Shown in pieces: positions 24,729-33,281 of a stretch of 64,000 nucleotides of DNA; the stretch's first letter is position 1; the number at the start of each line of letters is the position of its first letter. A program made the position numbers and the translations under genes. The notes beneath the pieces are model-generated. The model was not told the DNA's origin. It did no database searches and saw only the letters and a list, made by a program, of their open reading frames with translations. Source of the DNA: an uncultured Ruminococcus sp. Its GTDB lineage: Bacteria > Bacillota > Clostridia > Oscillospirales > Acutalibacteraceae. The stretch lies in assembly GCA_902763365.1 (NCBI GenBank), contig CACWRT010000002.1, positions 1-64,000 of the forward strand. The letters are read 5' to 3'.

Positions 24729-25148
24729 CTACCACATTCTTCCTGCAAGCATCACGAGCTTGATGAATGTCAGGCTTTGTATTTCGTTCAGCTTTAATTC
24801 CTCATCAAGATTTTCAAGACGATTCTCGTCGGCAAATATTGCAACTGCTCCGTCAGAAAAAGCCTCAACAGCATCGTCGGTCGCTTTTTTCAGATCGGCA
24901 TCCTTTTCGCCGTAGATCACCTCAAAGGAAATTTTGCCCTGCGCGGCTTTATCCTCTATTTCCTGCGGCAGAAGCGCACGAAGAAGCTCGCTGTTTTCTT
25001 TTTTCTTATTGTAGCAGTTTACACAATAGCGCACAGTTTCTTCTATCAGCTCCCGGACAGTCATATCCTCCCGGCTGTAGGTGACGGGAATTGCAGTTAT
25101 CCTGTTTTTCTTTCCGGAAACGGATTTTACATTTACATTCAGCTCCAT
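24729..25148 (-). CDS. Unknown 139-residue partner of the DUF4132 protein
   Basis: I do not recognise this family. The protein is acidic and soluble, with a beta-strand-rich N terminus (MELNVNVKSVSGKKNRITA), a Cys-containing helix (RYCVNCYNKKK) and a C-terminal LTFIKLVMLAGRMW. GGGAGG is 5 nt before the chosen ATG; the frame extends eight residues further upstream without support. It is the first gene of a minus-strand operon and its stop is embedded in the ribosome binding site of the DUF4132 gene, so the two products are probably made in fixed ratio and may form a complex (inference). Confidence 0.8.
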   Translation of the reverse strand: MELNVNVKSVSGKKNRITAIPVTYSREDMTVRELIEETVRYCVNCYNKKKENSELLRALLPQEIEDKAAQGKISFEVIYGEKDADLKKATDDAVEAFSDGAVAIFADENRLENLDEELKLNEIQSLTFIKLVMLAGRMW

Positions 25149-25367
25149 GGTTACCTCCCGGTGTAATTTCAAGGTTTATTTAGTATAATTCTAACATATC
25201 AAGTGTTAATTATCAACAAACTTTGATATGTTTAAATTATGTTTTATAACATTTTTGTCTGCCCGGGTTACCAAAAAGGGAAAGCCTAAGGAGTTTGAGC
25301 AGCGGGAAAAAGTCTTTTTGCAAATAGAATTTAAGATGTGAAGAAAGCAGTTATTATGGAACCGGTG

Positions 25368-25500
25368 CACGGAAATCAATTTTCGAAGATTATATAAGAT
25401 AAAATTCGTTTTTTTAGGAAAGGGGTCTGGGGGAGAACCCTTTGTTTTCAAACAAAGGGTTTCCCCCAGGATAGCTGCCCCTGCAAAATTGATTTCCGTG
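25368..25500. mobile_element. 133-bp MITE-like element with 9-bp target duplication
   Basis: Perfect 16-bp inverted ends CACGGAAATCAATTTT (25368-25383) and its reverse complement (25485-25500). It is flanked by GAACCGGTG (25359-25367) and GAACCGGCG (25501-25509), which differ at one base. The centre is a long hairpin (CTGGGGG.../...CCCCCAG, about 25427-25469) with one bulge. There is no coding potential. The right flank is the palindrome GGCGGCTCGCC of repeat family A, which was probably the target. The rest of 25149-25576 holds no gene apart from the leader of the next one. Confidence 0.75.
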
Positions 25501-25576
25501 GAACCGGCGGCTCGCCGGTTGACTTCAAAGAAAGATTTTGATACAATGTATGCAACGGATTTCAGGAGGAAACAGT

Positions 25577-26539
25577 ATGATCGAAAAGTTGAAAGAAAAA
25601 ACAAAAGAAATTATAAGCGCTAACAACACAGTGATCGAACCGAAGAAAAATCTTGTACTGGTAATTTTTACAGCAGTGTGTGTGTTTGCTGTGTTTGTAG
25701 GTATCTATTTTTTCACCCGTGATATTGAATATTTGGTTATAGCAGCTCTGTCTATGATTCCTCTGATCATTTATGCGGTTTACTCGTTTTTTAAAGAGAA
25801 ACGGCAGGATATAAGCTCAGAAAAAGACAAGCATGAGTTTCTCAGCGGAGCTAAATATCGTCAAAAAGAATGGAAAACAGCTTATTTTCAGTATAAGGAG
25901 AAACATTCGTTTGAAACTATAAGTAAAAAAGGCATGGTATATGATCTGAAAAAAAGATACCGCAAAAATAATTTTTGGGTTATGAGATTGGGATTGCTGT
26001 TTTTCATTGGCTCGGTATTGATCCTTTTTATCCCTATGACAGAACTTAAAGATAAGGTAGGAGCATTTTTCGGAATACTTCTTGGCGGAGTATTGATTGC
26101 AATAGGGTTTAATAGTTTCATGGGTGTTGCTGTACAAAAATTTTTGAAACAGCAGAAGGATCTTACAGAAATTGAAAAGTCTTATGTAAAAGGAAAAATG
26201 CTTTCGTTTGGTGATAATGGTATAAACATAGGAAGCAGCTATACTGTAATATATACCAATAAATTTGTATATGCCATTGATAACAATTCGATACAGGATA
26301 TGACCAGAAAAATGGTACGTGTTAAGCAATATGAAGATAATCTGTATTCGGGTCAGGAATACAGATATTATATCAGTCTGATATATACAGCTTCCGACGG
26401 AATGACAAAAACAATTAGCGTCCGTCTTGATGAGTTTCAGTGTGAAATGATGATGGCTGAGTTTAACAGGAGGTTTTATCCTGAAAGAGAATATGACAGC
26501 ACTGCTTTGGAAATAATAGAAAATTCGGTATCGGTATAG
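25577..26539 (+). CDS. Membrane protein of unknown function
   Basis: A 320-residue protein with two pairs of predicted membrane helices (about residues 22-65 and 135-190) separated by a charged cytoplasmic segment, and a C-terminal soluble domain of mostly beta strands (SFGDNGINIGSSYTVIYTNKFVYAID and onward) that could be PH-like. I do not recognise the family. The start is chosen because AGGAGG is 7 nt before ATG 25577; the open frame extends 13 codons upstream. It stands alone between a MITE and a terminator, just before the RNA-repair genes. Confidence 0.78.
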   Translation: MIEKLKEKTKEIISANNTVIEPKKNLVLVIFTAVCVFAVFVGIYFFTRDIEYLVIAALSMIPLIIYAVYSFFKEKRQDISSEKDKHEFLSGAKYRQKEWKTAYFQYKEKHSFETISKKGMVYDLKKRYRKNNFWVMRLGLLFFIGSVLILFIPMTELKDKVGAFFGILLGGVLIAIGFNSFMGVAVQKFLKQQKDLTEIEKSYVKGKMLSFGDNGINIGSSYTVIYTNKFVYAIDNNSIQDMTRKMVRVKQYEDNLYSGQEYRYYISLIYTASDGMTKTISVRLDEFQCEMMMAEFNRRFYPEREYDSTALEIIENSVSV

Positions 26540-26564
26540 TTTTCGGAAAACTATTTTGTTATTC

Positions 26565-26610
26565 AAAAAACCGCTTTGTAAATGGACTGACTATTTGCAA
26601 AGCGGTTTTT
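26565..26610. terminator. Bidirectional intrinsic terminator
   Basis: Stem AAAAACCGCTTTG/CAAAGCGGTTTTT with AAAT/ATTT pairing continuing inside and T/A runs on both sides. It separates the membrane-protein gene from hen1. Confidence 0.88.
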
Positions 26611-26697
26611 CATGTTTTATTCGCAGTTTTTTTTCCACGATAAATTATTAATAGTATGCTATCATTTATTCAACGAAACAGAAAAGGAATGAATGAT

Positions 26698-28125
26698 ATG
26701 CTTCTTACAATAACAATGAAAGGAACAAATACACAGGAGCTCGGCTACCTGCTGCATAAAAATCCGTATAGAGCACAGTGCTTTGATCTAAGCTTTGGCA
26801 AGGCCTATGTTTTCTATACAGAAGTAACGGACAGCAGGACAAGTGCGGCATTGCTGCTTGAACTGAATCCGATTGACCTTGCAAGAGGAAAACTTGGCTC
26901 AAAGGACGGAGGGCTTTTCGATTATGTCAATGACCGACCATATGTTTCATCTTCGTTTATGAGTACGGCTATAAACCGTGTATTCAGTACTGCCATGAAC
27001 GGCAAATGTATAAAACGACAGGAACTGGCGAACAGTTTGCTTGAGCTTGAAGCAACAGTATTTAATCTTCCTGTTCGTGGCGATAAAGAACTTGTAAAAG
27101 AGGTATTTGAACCACTCGGATATAATGTTTTGGTTCGTGAAAGCATACTTGACGAACAGTTTCCTGAGTGGGGAGAAAGCAATTATATCGACTTGACTAT
27201 CACAGGAAAAGTAAAGCTTTCGGATCTTCTTAATCATCTTTATGTACTGATACCGGTTTTTGATAAGCAGAAGCATTACTATATGAGCGAGGATGAAATT
27301 GACAAGCTTATCAGACACGGCGAAGGCTGGCTTTCTGAACATCCGAAAAAGAACACTATAATAAGAAGGTATTTCGATATGAAGCGCAGCTATGCAAACA
27401 GGGCAATAGCAAGACTGCTTGAAGCAGAAGCCGAAACAGAGGAAACCGAGCCGCAAAAAGAAACAACAGAAGACAAAGAACCTACAGAAAAGCATATTCC
27501 ACTTAATACTCAGCGAATGGAAGCTGTTAAAAAAGCAGTGCTTGAAAGCGGAGCACAGTCGGTTCTGGATATTGGCTGCGGAGAATGTAAGCTTACTTCC
27601 ATGCTTCTTCGTGAAACTCAAATAAAACGCATAACTGCCGCAGATGTATCTGTAAGTGTTCTTGAAAAAGCAAAGCAGAAGTTAAATTATGACAGGATGC
27701 AGCCCTTTATGAAAGACAAGCTGACACTGATACAAGCGTCACTAATGTATAAGGATAAACGTTTTGACGGGTTTGATGCTGCCTGTGTTATTGAAGTTAT
27801 TGAGCATATGGACGAGGGAAGAATACCTCTTTTTGAGAAAGTGCTTTTCGGATGTGCAAAACCAAAAACAGTTATCGTGACAACTCCAAACAAAGAGTAC
27901 AATGACAATTATCCTACACTCGAAAACGGCACGCTCAGACATAAGGATCACCGTTTTGAGTGGACAAGACAGCAGTTCGGAATCTGGTGCCAACATATAT
28001 GTCAGGAATTCGGTTACACGGTAAATTATATTAATATCGGAGAAAATGATGAGAGAGTGGGAACTCCCACACAGGGAGCAATTTTTACAGCTTCACTTTC
28101 CGCTCTCCAAATTTCAAACTTATAG
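26698..28125 (+). CDS. hen1: Hen1 3'-terminal RNA ribose 2'-O-methyltransferase
   Basis: A 475-residue protein. The N-terminal half is the bacterial Hen1 regulatory domain; the C-terminal half is a SAM methyltransferase with DIGCG (D291 to G295) and the Mn-binding E366-x-x-E369-H370 motif followed by RHKDHRFEW. In the known bacterial Pnkp/Hen1 system it methylates the cleaved RNA end before ligation, so the repaired site resists the same ribotoxin. AAGGA precedes ATG 26698 with good spacing; upstream ATGs lack one. The pnkp gene follows 16 nt after the stop. Confidence 0.95.
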   Translation: MLLTITMKGTNTQELGYLLHKNPYRAQCFDLSFGKAYVFYTEVTDSRTSAALLLELNPIDLARGKLGSKDGGLFDYVNDRPYVSSSFMSTAINRVFSTAMNGKCIKRQELANSLLELEATVFNLPVRGDKELVKEVFEPLGYNVLVRESILDEQFPEWGESNYIDLTITGKVKLSDLLNHLYVLIPVFDKQKHYYMSEDEIDKLIRHGEGWLSEHPKKNTIIRRYFDMKRSYANRAIARLLEAEAETEETEPQKETTEDKEPTEKHIPLNTQRMEAVKKAVLESGAQSVLDIGCGECKLTSMLLRETQIKRITAADVSVSVLEKAKQKLNYDRMQPFMKDKLTLIQASLMYKDKRFDGFDAACVIEVIEHMDEGRIPLFEKVLFGCAKPKTVIVTTPNKEYNDNYPTLENGTLRHKDHRFEWTRQQFGIWCQHICQEFGYTVNYINIGENDERVGTPTQGAIFTASLSALQISNL

Positions 28126-28141
28126 AAAGGGTGTTTATATT

Positions 28142-30706
28142 ATGCGTATAGAAATACCTGAATTTGCACTTGTGGCAACGATCGGAGCTACCTCCAGCGG
28201 AAAGACCAGCTTTGCACATAAGCATTTCAAGGATACAGAGGTACTTTCCTCGGATTTTTTTCGTGCTATGGTCTGTGATGATGAAAACGATCAGACTGTT
28301 TCATCGGATGCCTTTGAGCTATTGTATTATGCGGCAAACAAGCGGCTTGACCGGATGAAAACAACTGTAATAGATGCAACAAATCTTTCAAACAGTGCAA
28401 GACAGCAGGTTCTTCAGATTGCCCATAAGCAAAATGTTCATTCAGTTGCAATAGTGCTTGATCTTCCTGAAAAAGAGCTTATGCAAAGGAATAAAGCCCG
28501 TTCAGACAGGGGCTACCCCGACAGGGTTGTACACAGCCATTATACCAGTCTCAGAAAGTGTATCCGACATCTGAAGAAGGACGGATTCCGCTTTGTGTAT
28601 GTTCTCAGTTCTCAAGAGGAAATAGATAACACAGAAATTGTTCGTACAAAGCTTTGGAATGATAAGCGTGAGCTTCACGGCCCCTTTGATATTATCGGTG
28701 ATATTCACGGCTGTTATGATGAGCTTGTTATGCTGCTTGAAAAGCTTGGCTACATAAAGAATGAAACCGGAATTTACTATCATCCCTTTGGCAGACAGGC
28801 AGCTTTTTTAGGTGACCTCTGCGACAGAGGTGAAAAAAACACGGAAGTTCTCCGTCTTGTGATGGATATGGTGAAGTCGGGATATGCAATAGCAGTTCCC
28901 GGAAACCATGATGTAAAGCTGCTGAAATACCTGAGAGGAAAGAATGTACAAAAGACACACGGACTGGATATCACTATCTCACAGCTTGATGCTGCCGGAG
29001 AGGATTTCAGGAAAGAGGCCGCTTCATTCCTTGACGGTCTTGTAAGCCATTATGTACTTGATGACGGTAAGCTTGTTATTTCTCATGCGGGAATAAAGCA
29101 GGAATATATCGGAAGAGGTTCTATGCGTGTGCGTGATTTCTGTTTGTATGGTGAGACTACGGGAGAAACGGATGAATACGGTCTGCCTGTTCGTCTTGAC
29201 TGGGCTGCTGATTACCGTGGTCGTGCAACGGTTGTATACGGTCATGTTCCGCAGACAGAAGTTCAGGCACTGAACGGCACATATTGCATTGATACAGGCT
29301 GTGTTTTTGGCGGAAGTCTGACGGCATTGCGCTATCCGGAAAAGGAATGTGTCAGTGTTAAGGCTTTGCGTCAGTATTATGAGCCTGTAAAGCCGCTTTC
29401 TGAAAAGTCGGATGATCCTGATGATTTATTGACACTGGGAGATATCGGTGGCAAGCTGTACTTACAGACCAAGCTCATGCCGGCTATAAACATACATGAA
29501 AACAACAGTGCTGCTGCATTGGAAATTATGTCACGCTTTGCGGCTGATCCTCATTGGCTGATCTACCTGCCTCCTACAATGTCCCCTTGTAAGACAAGTA
29601 AGTTGGAAGGCTTTTTAGAGCATCCATTGGAAGCTTTTGAGTATTATCGCAGCCATGGAGTTGGGAAGGTTATATGCGAGAAAAAGCACATGGGTTCCCG
29701 CGCAGTTATAGTGCTTTGCAGAAATGCCAAAACCGCAAAAAAGCGTTTCCGAATCACAGATGGCAGCAGAGGAATTATTTACACACGCACAGGACGGAAG
29801 TTCTTTACCGATAATACAATTCAGAATGAAGTTCTTGACAGACTTGATAAGGTGCTTACAAAGACAGGCTTCTGGGAAGATTTCAATACAGATTGGGTTT
29901 GTCTTGATACCGAGCTTATGCCATGGTCGGAAAAAGCACAGGAGCTGCTTGAAAAGCAGTATGCCCCTGTGGGCAGGGCAGGACGTGACGGTCTTGCAGC
30001 AGCTGTAGAGGCACTTCAAAAGCTGTGTCAGAGAAAAAATGTTCAATATGATGTTCCTGAAGGCACATCGGGGGAAAGCTTTGACTCTGCCGAGCTGTTA
30101 GCAGAATTCAAGCAGAAGAAGGACGCAATGAACGGATACGTAACTGCATATCGTGAATACTGCTGGACCGTACAGAGCGTGGATGATCTGAAGATTGCTC
30201 CCTTCCATATTCTTGCGTCAGAAGGACAGGTCTTTTCTGATAAGGAGCATATCTGGCACATGGAAACGATAAGAAAATATTGTACCGGAACAGATCCGAT
30301 CTTTATTGCAACAGATTATATCGCTGTTGACATAAATGATGAAGGCAGCATAGAAAGCGGTATTTCATGGTGGCTTAGTCTTACAGGAAACGGCGGAGAA
30401 GGTATGGTAGTAAAGCCTGAGATTTTCACCACAAAGTATAAGGGCGAAATTATACAGCCGGCTGTCAAGTGCAGGGGAAGGGAATATTTGCGTATCATCT
30501 ACGGACCGGAATATTTGATGCCGGATAATTTAAAGCGTCTTAAAAACAGGTCGCTGACAAGAAAGCGCAGTCTTGCATTGAGAGAATTTTCACTCGGAAT
30601 GGAGTCTCTTGACAGATTTGTTATGGATGAGCCGCTTTACAGTGTACATGAATGTGTTTTTGGAGTATTGGCACTCGAAAGCGAGCCGGTTGACCCGAGA
30701 CTTTAA
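28142..30706 (+). CDS. pnkp: Polynucleotide kinase-phosphatase-ligase Pnkp
   Basis: An 854-residue three-domain RNA-repair enzyme. The N-terminal 5'-kinase has the P-loop GATSSGKT (residues 15-22). The central calcineurin-type phosphatase has GDIHG (D187, H189), GDLCDRG from 224 and GNHD 254-257. The C-terminal ligase/adenylyltransferase domain has a K-H-M-G motif (K515 to G518). Length and domain order match the Clostridium-type enzyme. With Hen1 it heals and seals tRNA cut by ribotoxins. AAAGGG precedes ATG 28142. The stop overlaps the end of the convergent zeta-type toxin gene by 4 nt. Confidence 0.96.
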   Translation: MRIEIPEFALVATIGATSSGKTSFAHKHFKDTEVLSSDFFRAMVCDDENDQTVSSDAFELLYYAANKRLDRMKTTVIDATNLSNSARQQVLQIAHKQNVHSVAIVLDLPEKELMQRNKARSDRGYPDRVVHSHYTSLRKCIRHLKKDGFRFVYVLSSQEEIDNTEIVRTKLWNDKRELHGPFDIIGDIHGCYDELVMLLEKLGYIKNETGIYYHPFGRQAAFLGDLCDRGEKNTEVLRLVMDMVKSGYAIAVPGNHDVKLLKYLRGKNVQKTHGLDITISQLDAAGEDFRKEAASFLDGLVSHYVLDDGKLVISHAGIKQEYIGRGSMRVRDFCLYGETTGETDEYGLPVRLDWAADYRGRATVVYGHVPQTEVQALNGTYCIDTGCVFGGSLTALRYPEKECVSVKALRQYYEPVKPLSEKSDDPDDLLTLGDIGGKLYLQTKLMPAINIHENNSAAALEIMSRFAADPHWLIYLPPTMSPCKTSKLEGFLEHPLEAFEYYRSHGVGKVICEKKHMGSRAVIVLCRNAKTAKKRFRITDGSRGIIYTRTGRKFFTDNTIQNEVLDRLDKVLTKTGFWEDFNTDWVCLDTELMPWSEKAQELLEKQYAPVGRAGRDGLAAAVEALQKLCQRKNVQYDVPEGTSGESFDSAELLAEFKQKKDAMNGYVTAYREYCWTVQSVDDLKIAPFHILASEGQVFSDKEHIWHMETIRKYCTGTDPIFIATDYIAVDINDEGSIESGISWWLSLTGNGGEGMVVKPEIFTTKYKGEIIQPAVKCRGREYLRIIYGPEYLMPDNLKRLKNRSLTRKRSLALREFSLGMESLDRFVMDEPLYSVHECVFGVLALESEPVDPRL

Positions 30707-31278
30707 AAATCTTTTATGCCGGTTAGATTAATAATATCCATGCTGTTCCAGAATTGGTTATTCCATTTAAAATACTTGTCCTTGCGTTTTTTGAAAATAC
30801 GAAATGGTTCATCAGTATTATCATATAAATGAAATATATCACATACCCTAATAAGTTCAGGAATTAGTGATAGAGCTCTATCATACCTAGTTCGTATTTT
30901 ATCCTCTGGAACTCCATGTCCTCCAAGAGCTACTCTCGCATTAACTCTTGCAACGTTTACATTTGCATCAGCTGTCAATACATAAATGCAGCGAATAAAA
31001 TATCCCTCTTGTTGTGCTTTACGTAATAAATTAAGATTTCTTTCTGTTGACAAAACAGTTTCAAATGTAAAATCCTTATGTTCAGCTACAGCATTATTCC
31101 GTAATCGTTCCGCAATTAGTGCGGCATCCATATCAGTACAAAGTGTAGCTCTTTTAATATCATCTGCATTTATATATATTCCTACAGTTTTTGCCATTCT
31201 GGTAATCGTGGATTTGCCGCTTCCATTCGGGCCAGCAAATACCATTATTTCAGGTTTCAATATCTTATTGTCCGACAT
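30703..31278 (-). CDS. Zeta-type toxin (P-loop kinase, COG4185-like)
   Basis: A 191-residue P-loop protein: MVFAGPNGSGKST near the N terminus, INADDIKRA, FETVLSTERNLNLLRKAQQEGY and the VARVNARVALGGHGVPEDKIRTRYDRAL segment typical of zeta-toxin-like kinases. Zeta toxins phosphorylate UDP-linked sugars; the COG4185 branch is less well studied. I start at ATG 31278 because GGGAG is 8 nt upstream; an in-frame ATG at 31293 is possible. It overlaps the antitoxin gene by 14 nt, the usual toxin-antitoxin arrangement. Confidence 0.85.
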   Translation of the reverse strand: MSDNKILKPEIMVFAGPNGSGKSTITRMAKTVGIYINADDIKRATLCTDMDAALIAERLRNNAVAEHKDFTFETVLSTERNLNLLRKAQQEGYFIRCIYVLTADANVNVARVNARVALGGHGVPEDKIRTRYDRALSLIPELIRVCDIFHLYDNTDEPFRIFKKRKDKYFKWNNQFWNSMDIINLTGIKDF

Positions 31279-31456
31279 ATTCGCGTCTCCCATCAGGATA
31301 TTCAAGATAAGCTTTGTGCAATACAGCATCATATTTTGCTATTGGTGCACCTTTAATCTTTCGTATCTCGTTATCAATGCGGATAGATTCTTTGAACCGT
31401 TCAGTCAATTCATCATCAGTAAGTCCATAGGTTGTATCTAAATCGTTTGATAGCAT
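31265..31456 (-). CDS. Antitoxin of the zeta-type pair
   Basis: A 63-residue acidic protein starting MLSNDLDTTYGLTDDELTERF, with a helical N-terminal region and a C-terminal YLEYPDGRREYV strand often seen in antitoxins paired with COG4185 toxins. GGAGGG is 6 nt before the ATG at 31456; the longer frame lacks a ribosome binding site. It is the first gene of the pair and overlaps the toxin start, implying coupled translation with excess antitoxin. Confidence 0.75.
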   Translation of the reverse strand: MLSNDLDTTYGLTDDELTERFKESIRIDNEIRKIKGAPIAKYDAVLHKAYLEYPDGRREYVGQ

Positions 31457-31531
31457 ATTAATCCCTCCAGTATCTTTTTTATAATTATACATCCGAAAAT
31501 AGTAACAGTCAATAAAGAAGGAGATAATTAC

Positions 31532-32770
31532 ATGAAACTTGAAATAATAAAAGAAATCGACACAAAGGAAAAACGTTGGTATGACTCTGCCGTTCTGGTG
31601 TATGTCAAAGGGGGAAACAGCCGATTGAGAACCGTTACTTCAAAAGAATTTTGGAATGATAATGATAATTATTCACTATCCCATGTTATGCTGAATGGAA
31701 AGCCCATAGTACAGAGTAACATACCATTCTGTCCAACCTGTTCTGGTATGCTTGCCAGAGGATATGGAATTGAAAATATTGATACTCCGGAGCTTAACGA
31801 GATCAGAGACAAAATAAATGCTCCATTTGTTGATTTACAGAAAAGTATTGAGGATATAAAGCCGATCTTAGGATTACTTGAAGACGGATATTATATTATT
31901 GCAGATGCAATGCTTTATCCGACAGATGGTGAAGATCGTTTTTTTATGAATACACCTGACGGGCTTACATATAACCAAGCTGCTACTCAGGATTATTACA
32001 ATCATGATTATGTGTCTGTATCCGAAGGTTTTCCGGCATATCTTTATCCGACACAGTCTAATAAATATCTGAACATAACAAGATCAAGGGAGTATTGTGA
32101 TATTATTGACAAAGATAATGCTCCCCGTGCTATATGTTATCATTATTATGGTTTTATGTGTGCACTTCTTGATGGACATCACAAAGCTTATGCTGCGGCT
32201 ATGAAAGGTGTCAGACTTCATAGTCTGATTATCATACCTTGTCAATATGTATTGACAAGAATAAATAAAAATACAGAGCGTTACGGAGTTTTTGCAGATA
32301 TTAATATTTCCATGACAGAGTTACCGTATTATAAGGCTGATAATAGAACAGATGATTCTTTGTCTATTGTAAATTATCCTGACAATATTAAAATATCTGA
32401 AACTGGTCTAATCCTTGAATGTTATCCTAATATAGATGAATTGACAGGCTTTATCCTATCTGAGCTTGAAGATATTGAAATTACAGAAGAACTTGTGAAT
32501 AATTGGCTTATAAGAAATTCGTATGATGACCAAAATAAATTAAAATATGCTCTCGGGTATTTCGCAAAAACCGATATACAGAAAGCAATGATGATCGCAA
32601 AGGAGATACTCAGATCTGATAGTTCATCATTCTATCTGAAAGAAACAGCTATGAGTTTTATTGTCCGACATAAATCAGATGAATCAGAACAGCTTGTCAT
32701 TGATTATATCATAGATCATGAGCCGGGTGATACTGTGTATAAAATAGCCGATGGGTATTGGAATGGGTAG
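31532..32770 (+). CDS. Unknown protein with a ParB-like DGHHK motif and a CxxC pair
   Basis: A 412-residue soluble protein that I cannot assign. An N-terminal region has C67-P-T-C70; a central segment has LLDGHHKAYAAAMKG (D214 to G226), reminiscent of the DGHHR signature of ParB/sulfiredoxin-fold proteins; the C-terminal about 80 residues are helical and HEAT-like (QKAMMIAKEILRSDSSSFYL). AAGGAG precedes the ATG. It is divergent from the zeta antitoxin and lies in the RNA-repair/toxin island, so a conflict or DNA-related role is possible but not shown. Confidence 0.7.
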   Translation: MKLEIIKEIDTKEKRWYDSAVLVYVKGGNSRLRTVTSKEFWNDNDNYSLSHVMLNGKPIVQSNIPFCPTCSGMLARGYGIENIDTPELNEIRDKINAPFVDLQKSIEDIKPILGLLEDGYYIIADAMLYPTDGEDRFFMNTPDGLTYNQAATQDYYNHDYVSVSEGFPAYLYPTQSNKYLNITRSREYCDIIDKDNAPRAICYHYYGFMCALLDGHHKAYAAAMKGVRLHSLIIIPCQYVLTRINKNTERYGVFADINISMTELPYYKADNRTDDSLSIVNYPDNIKISETGLILECYPNIDELTGFILSELEDIEITEELVNNWLIRNSYDDQNKLKYALGYFAKTDIQKAMMIAKEILRSDSSSFYLKETAMSFIVRHKSDESEQLVIDYIIDHEPGDTVYKIADGYWNG

Positions 32771-32780
32771 TCTTTCTAAT

Positions 32781-32919
32781 TCAGATATGTTTCATAGCAG
32801 ATCATATTACAGATCCTGTCAAACAAGATACATTTTTGTCTGATAAGCCGTATTTCATTATCTCTCAAAGTGGTTATGAATATCGTTGTGAGAAGCAGCT
32901 TAACTTAAAAAGATTATAG
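32781..32919 (+). pseudogene. Possible C-terminal remnant of a lost gene
   Basis: One frame reads protein-like without a start codon, ending in DPVKQDTFLSDKPYFII then SQSGYEYRCEKQLNLKRL and TAG at 32917. It is in a different frame from the gene that stops at 32770. It may be the tail of a deleted or frameshifted gene. Composition is the only evidence. Confidence 0.3.
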
Positions 32920-32964
32920 AGTGTTTTCAAAAAAAGCTGATATTAAGTGCCTGATTCGCAGCCG

Positions 32965-33052
32965 GTAAAGTTTGAACGACGGGTTCGTAGCAAAACGCAG
33001 TGAAGCGACCCCGCGTTTAAGGGTTCGGCGTCTTGCCGGCAGCGGCGAAAAA
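32965..33052. repeat. Interspersed repeat family A, copy 5 (diverged)
   Basis: Matches copy 1 in arrangement (GTTTGAACGACGGGTTCG, then GAAGCGACCCCGCGTTTAAG, then CGGCGTCTTGCCGGC) but with many substitutions. It lies in the gene-free stretch 32920-33281 between the unknown gene and hisH. Confidence 0.65.
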
Positions 33053-33100
33053 AATATCTTTTAGCGAACAGAATTTGTCTGAGCTAAAAGCTTTGAGCTG

Positions 33101-33123
33101 CACCGGCAAAATTGATTTCCGTG
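33101..33123. mobile_element. 23-bp remnant of the MITE, flanked by a 9-bp direct repeat
   Basis: CACCGG plus the 18 bases 33106-33123, which are identical to the right end of the MITE at 25483-25500. It is flanked on both sides by TTTGAGCTG (33092-33100 and 33124-33132). This looks like an internally deleted copy or excision product that kept its 9-bp target duplication. Confidence 0.65.
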
Positions 33124-33141
33124 TTTGAGCTGAGAAGACTA

Positions 33142-33170
33142 TTGAAATCGAGCAAAAAATGTAGTAGAAT
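33142..33170 (+). promoter_or_regulatory. Predicted promoter of hisH
   Basis: TTGAAA (33142-33147) and TAGAAT (33165-33170) with a 17-bp spacer. The leader of about 105 nt contains GGGGGG and a GCCGCCATGGC palindrome, but I see no known riboswitch or T-box in it. Confidence 0.65.
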
Positions 33171-33281
33171 AATAGAGCAGGAAAATAGTAAATAGTTTAT
33201 AGATGCTGATAAAAGCGGTGATGGGGGGAATATGATCCGAGCCGCCATGGCTTTTAGCTATACTAAGGAGTGGGTGTATAA

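Noticed and set aside
33171..33281. Riboswitch or T-box in the hisH leader
   Set aside because: There is no T-box core, no terminator/antiterminator pair and no known aptamer pattern.
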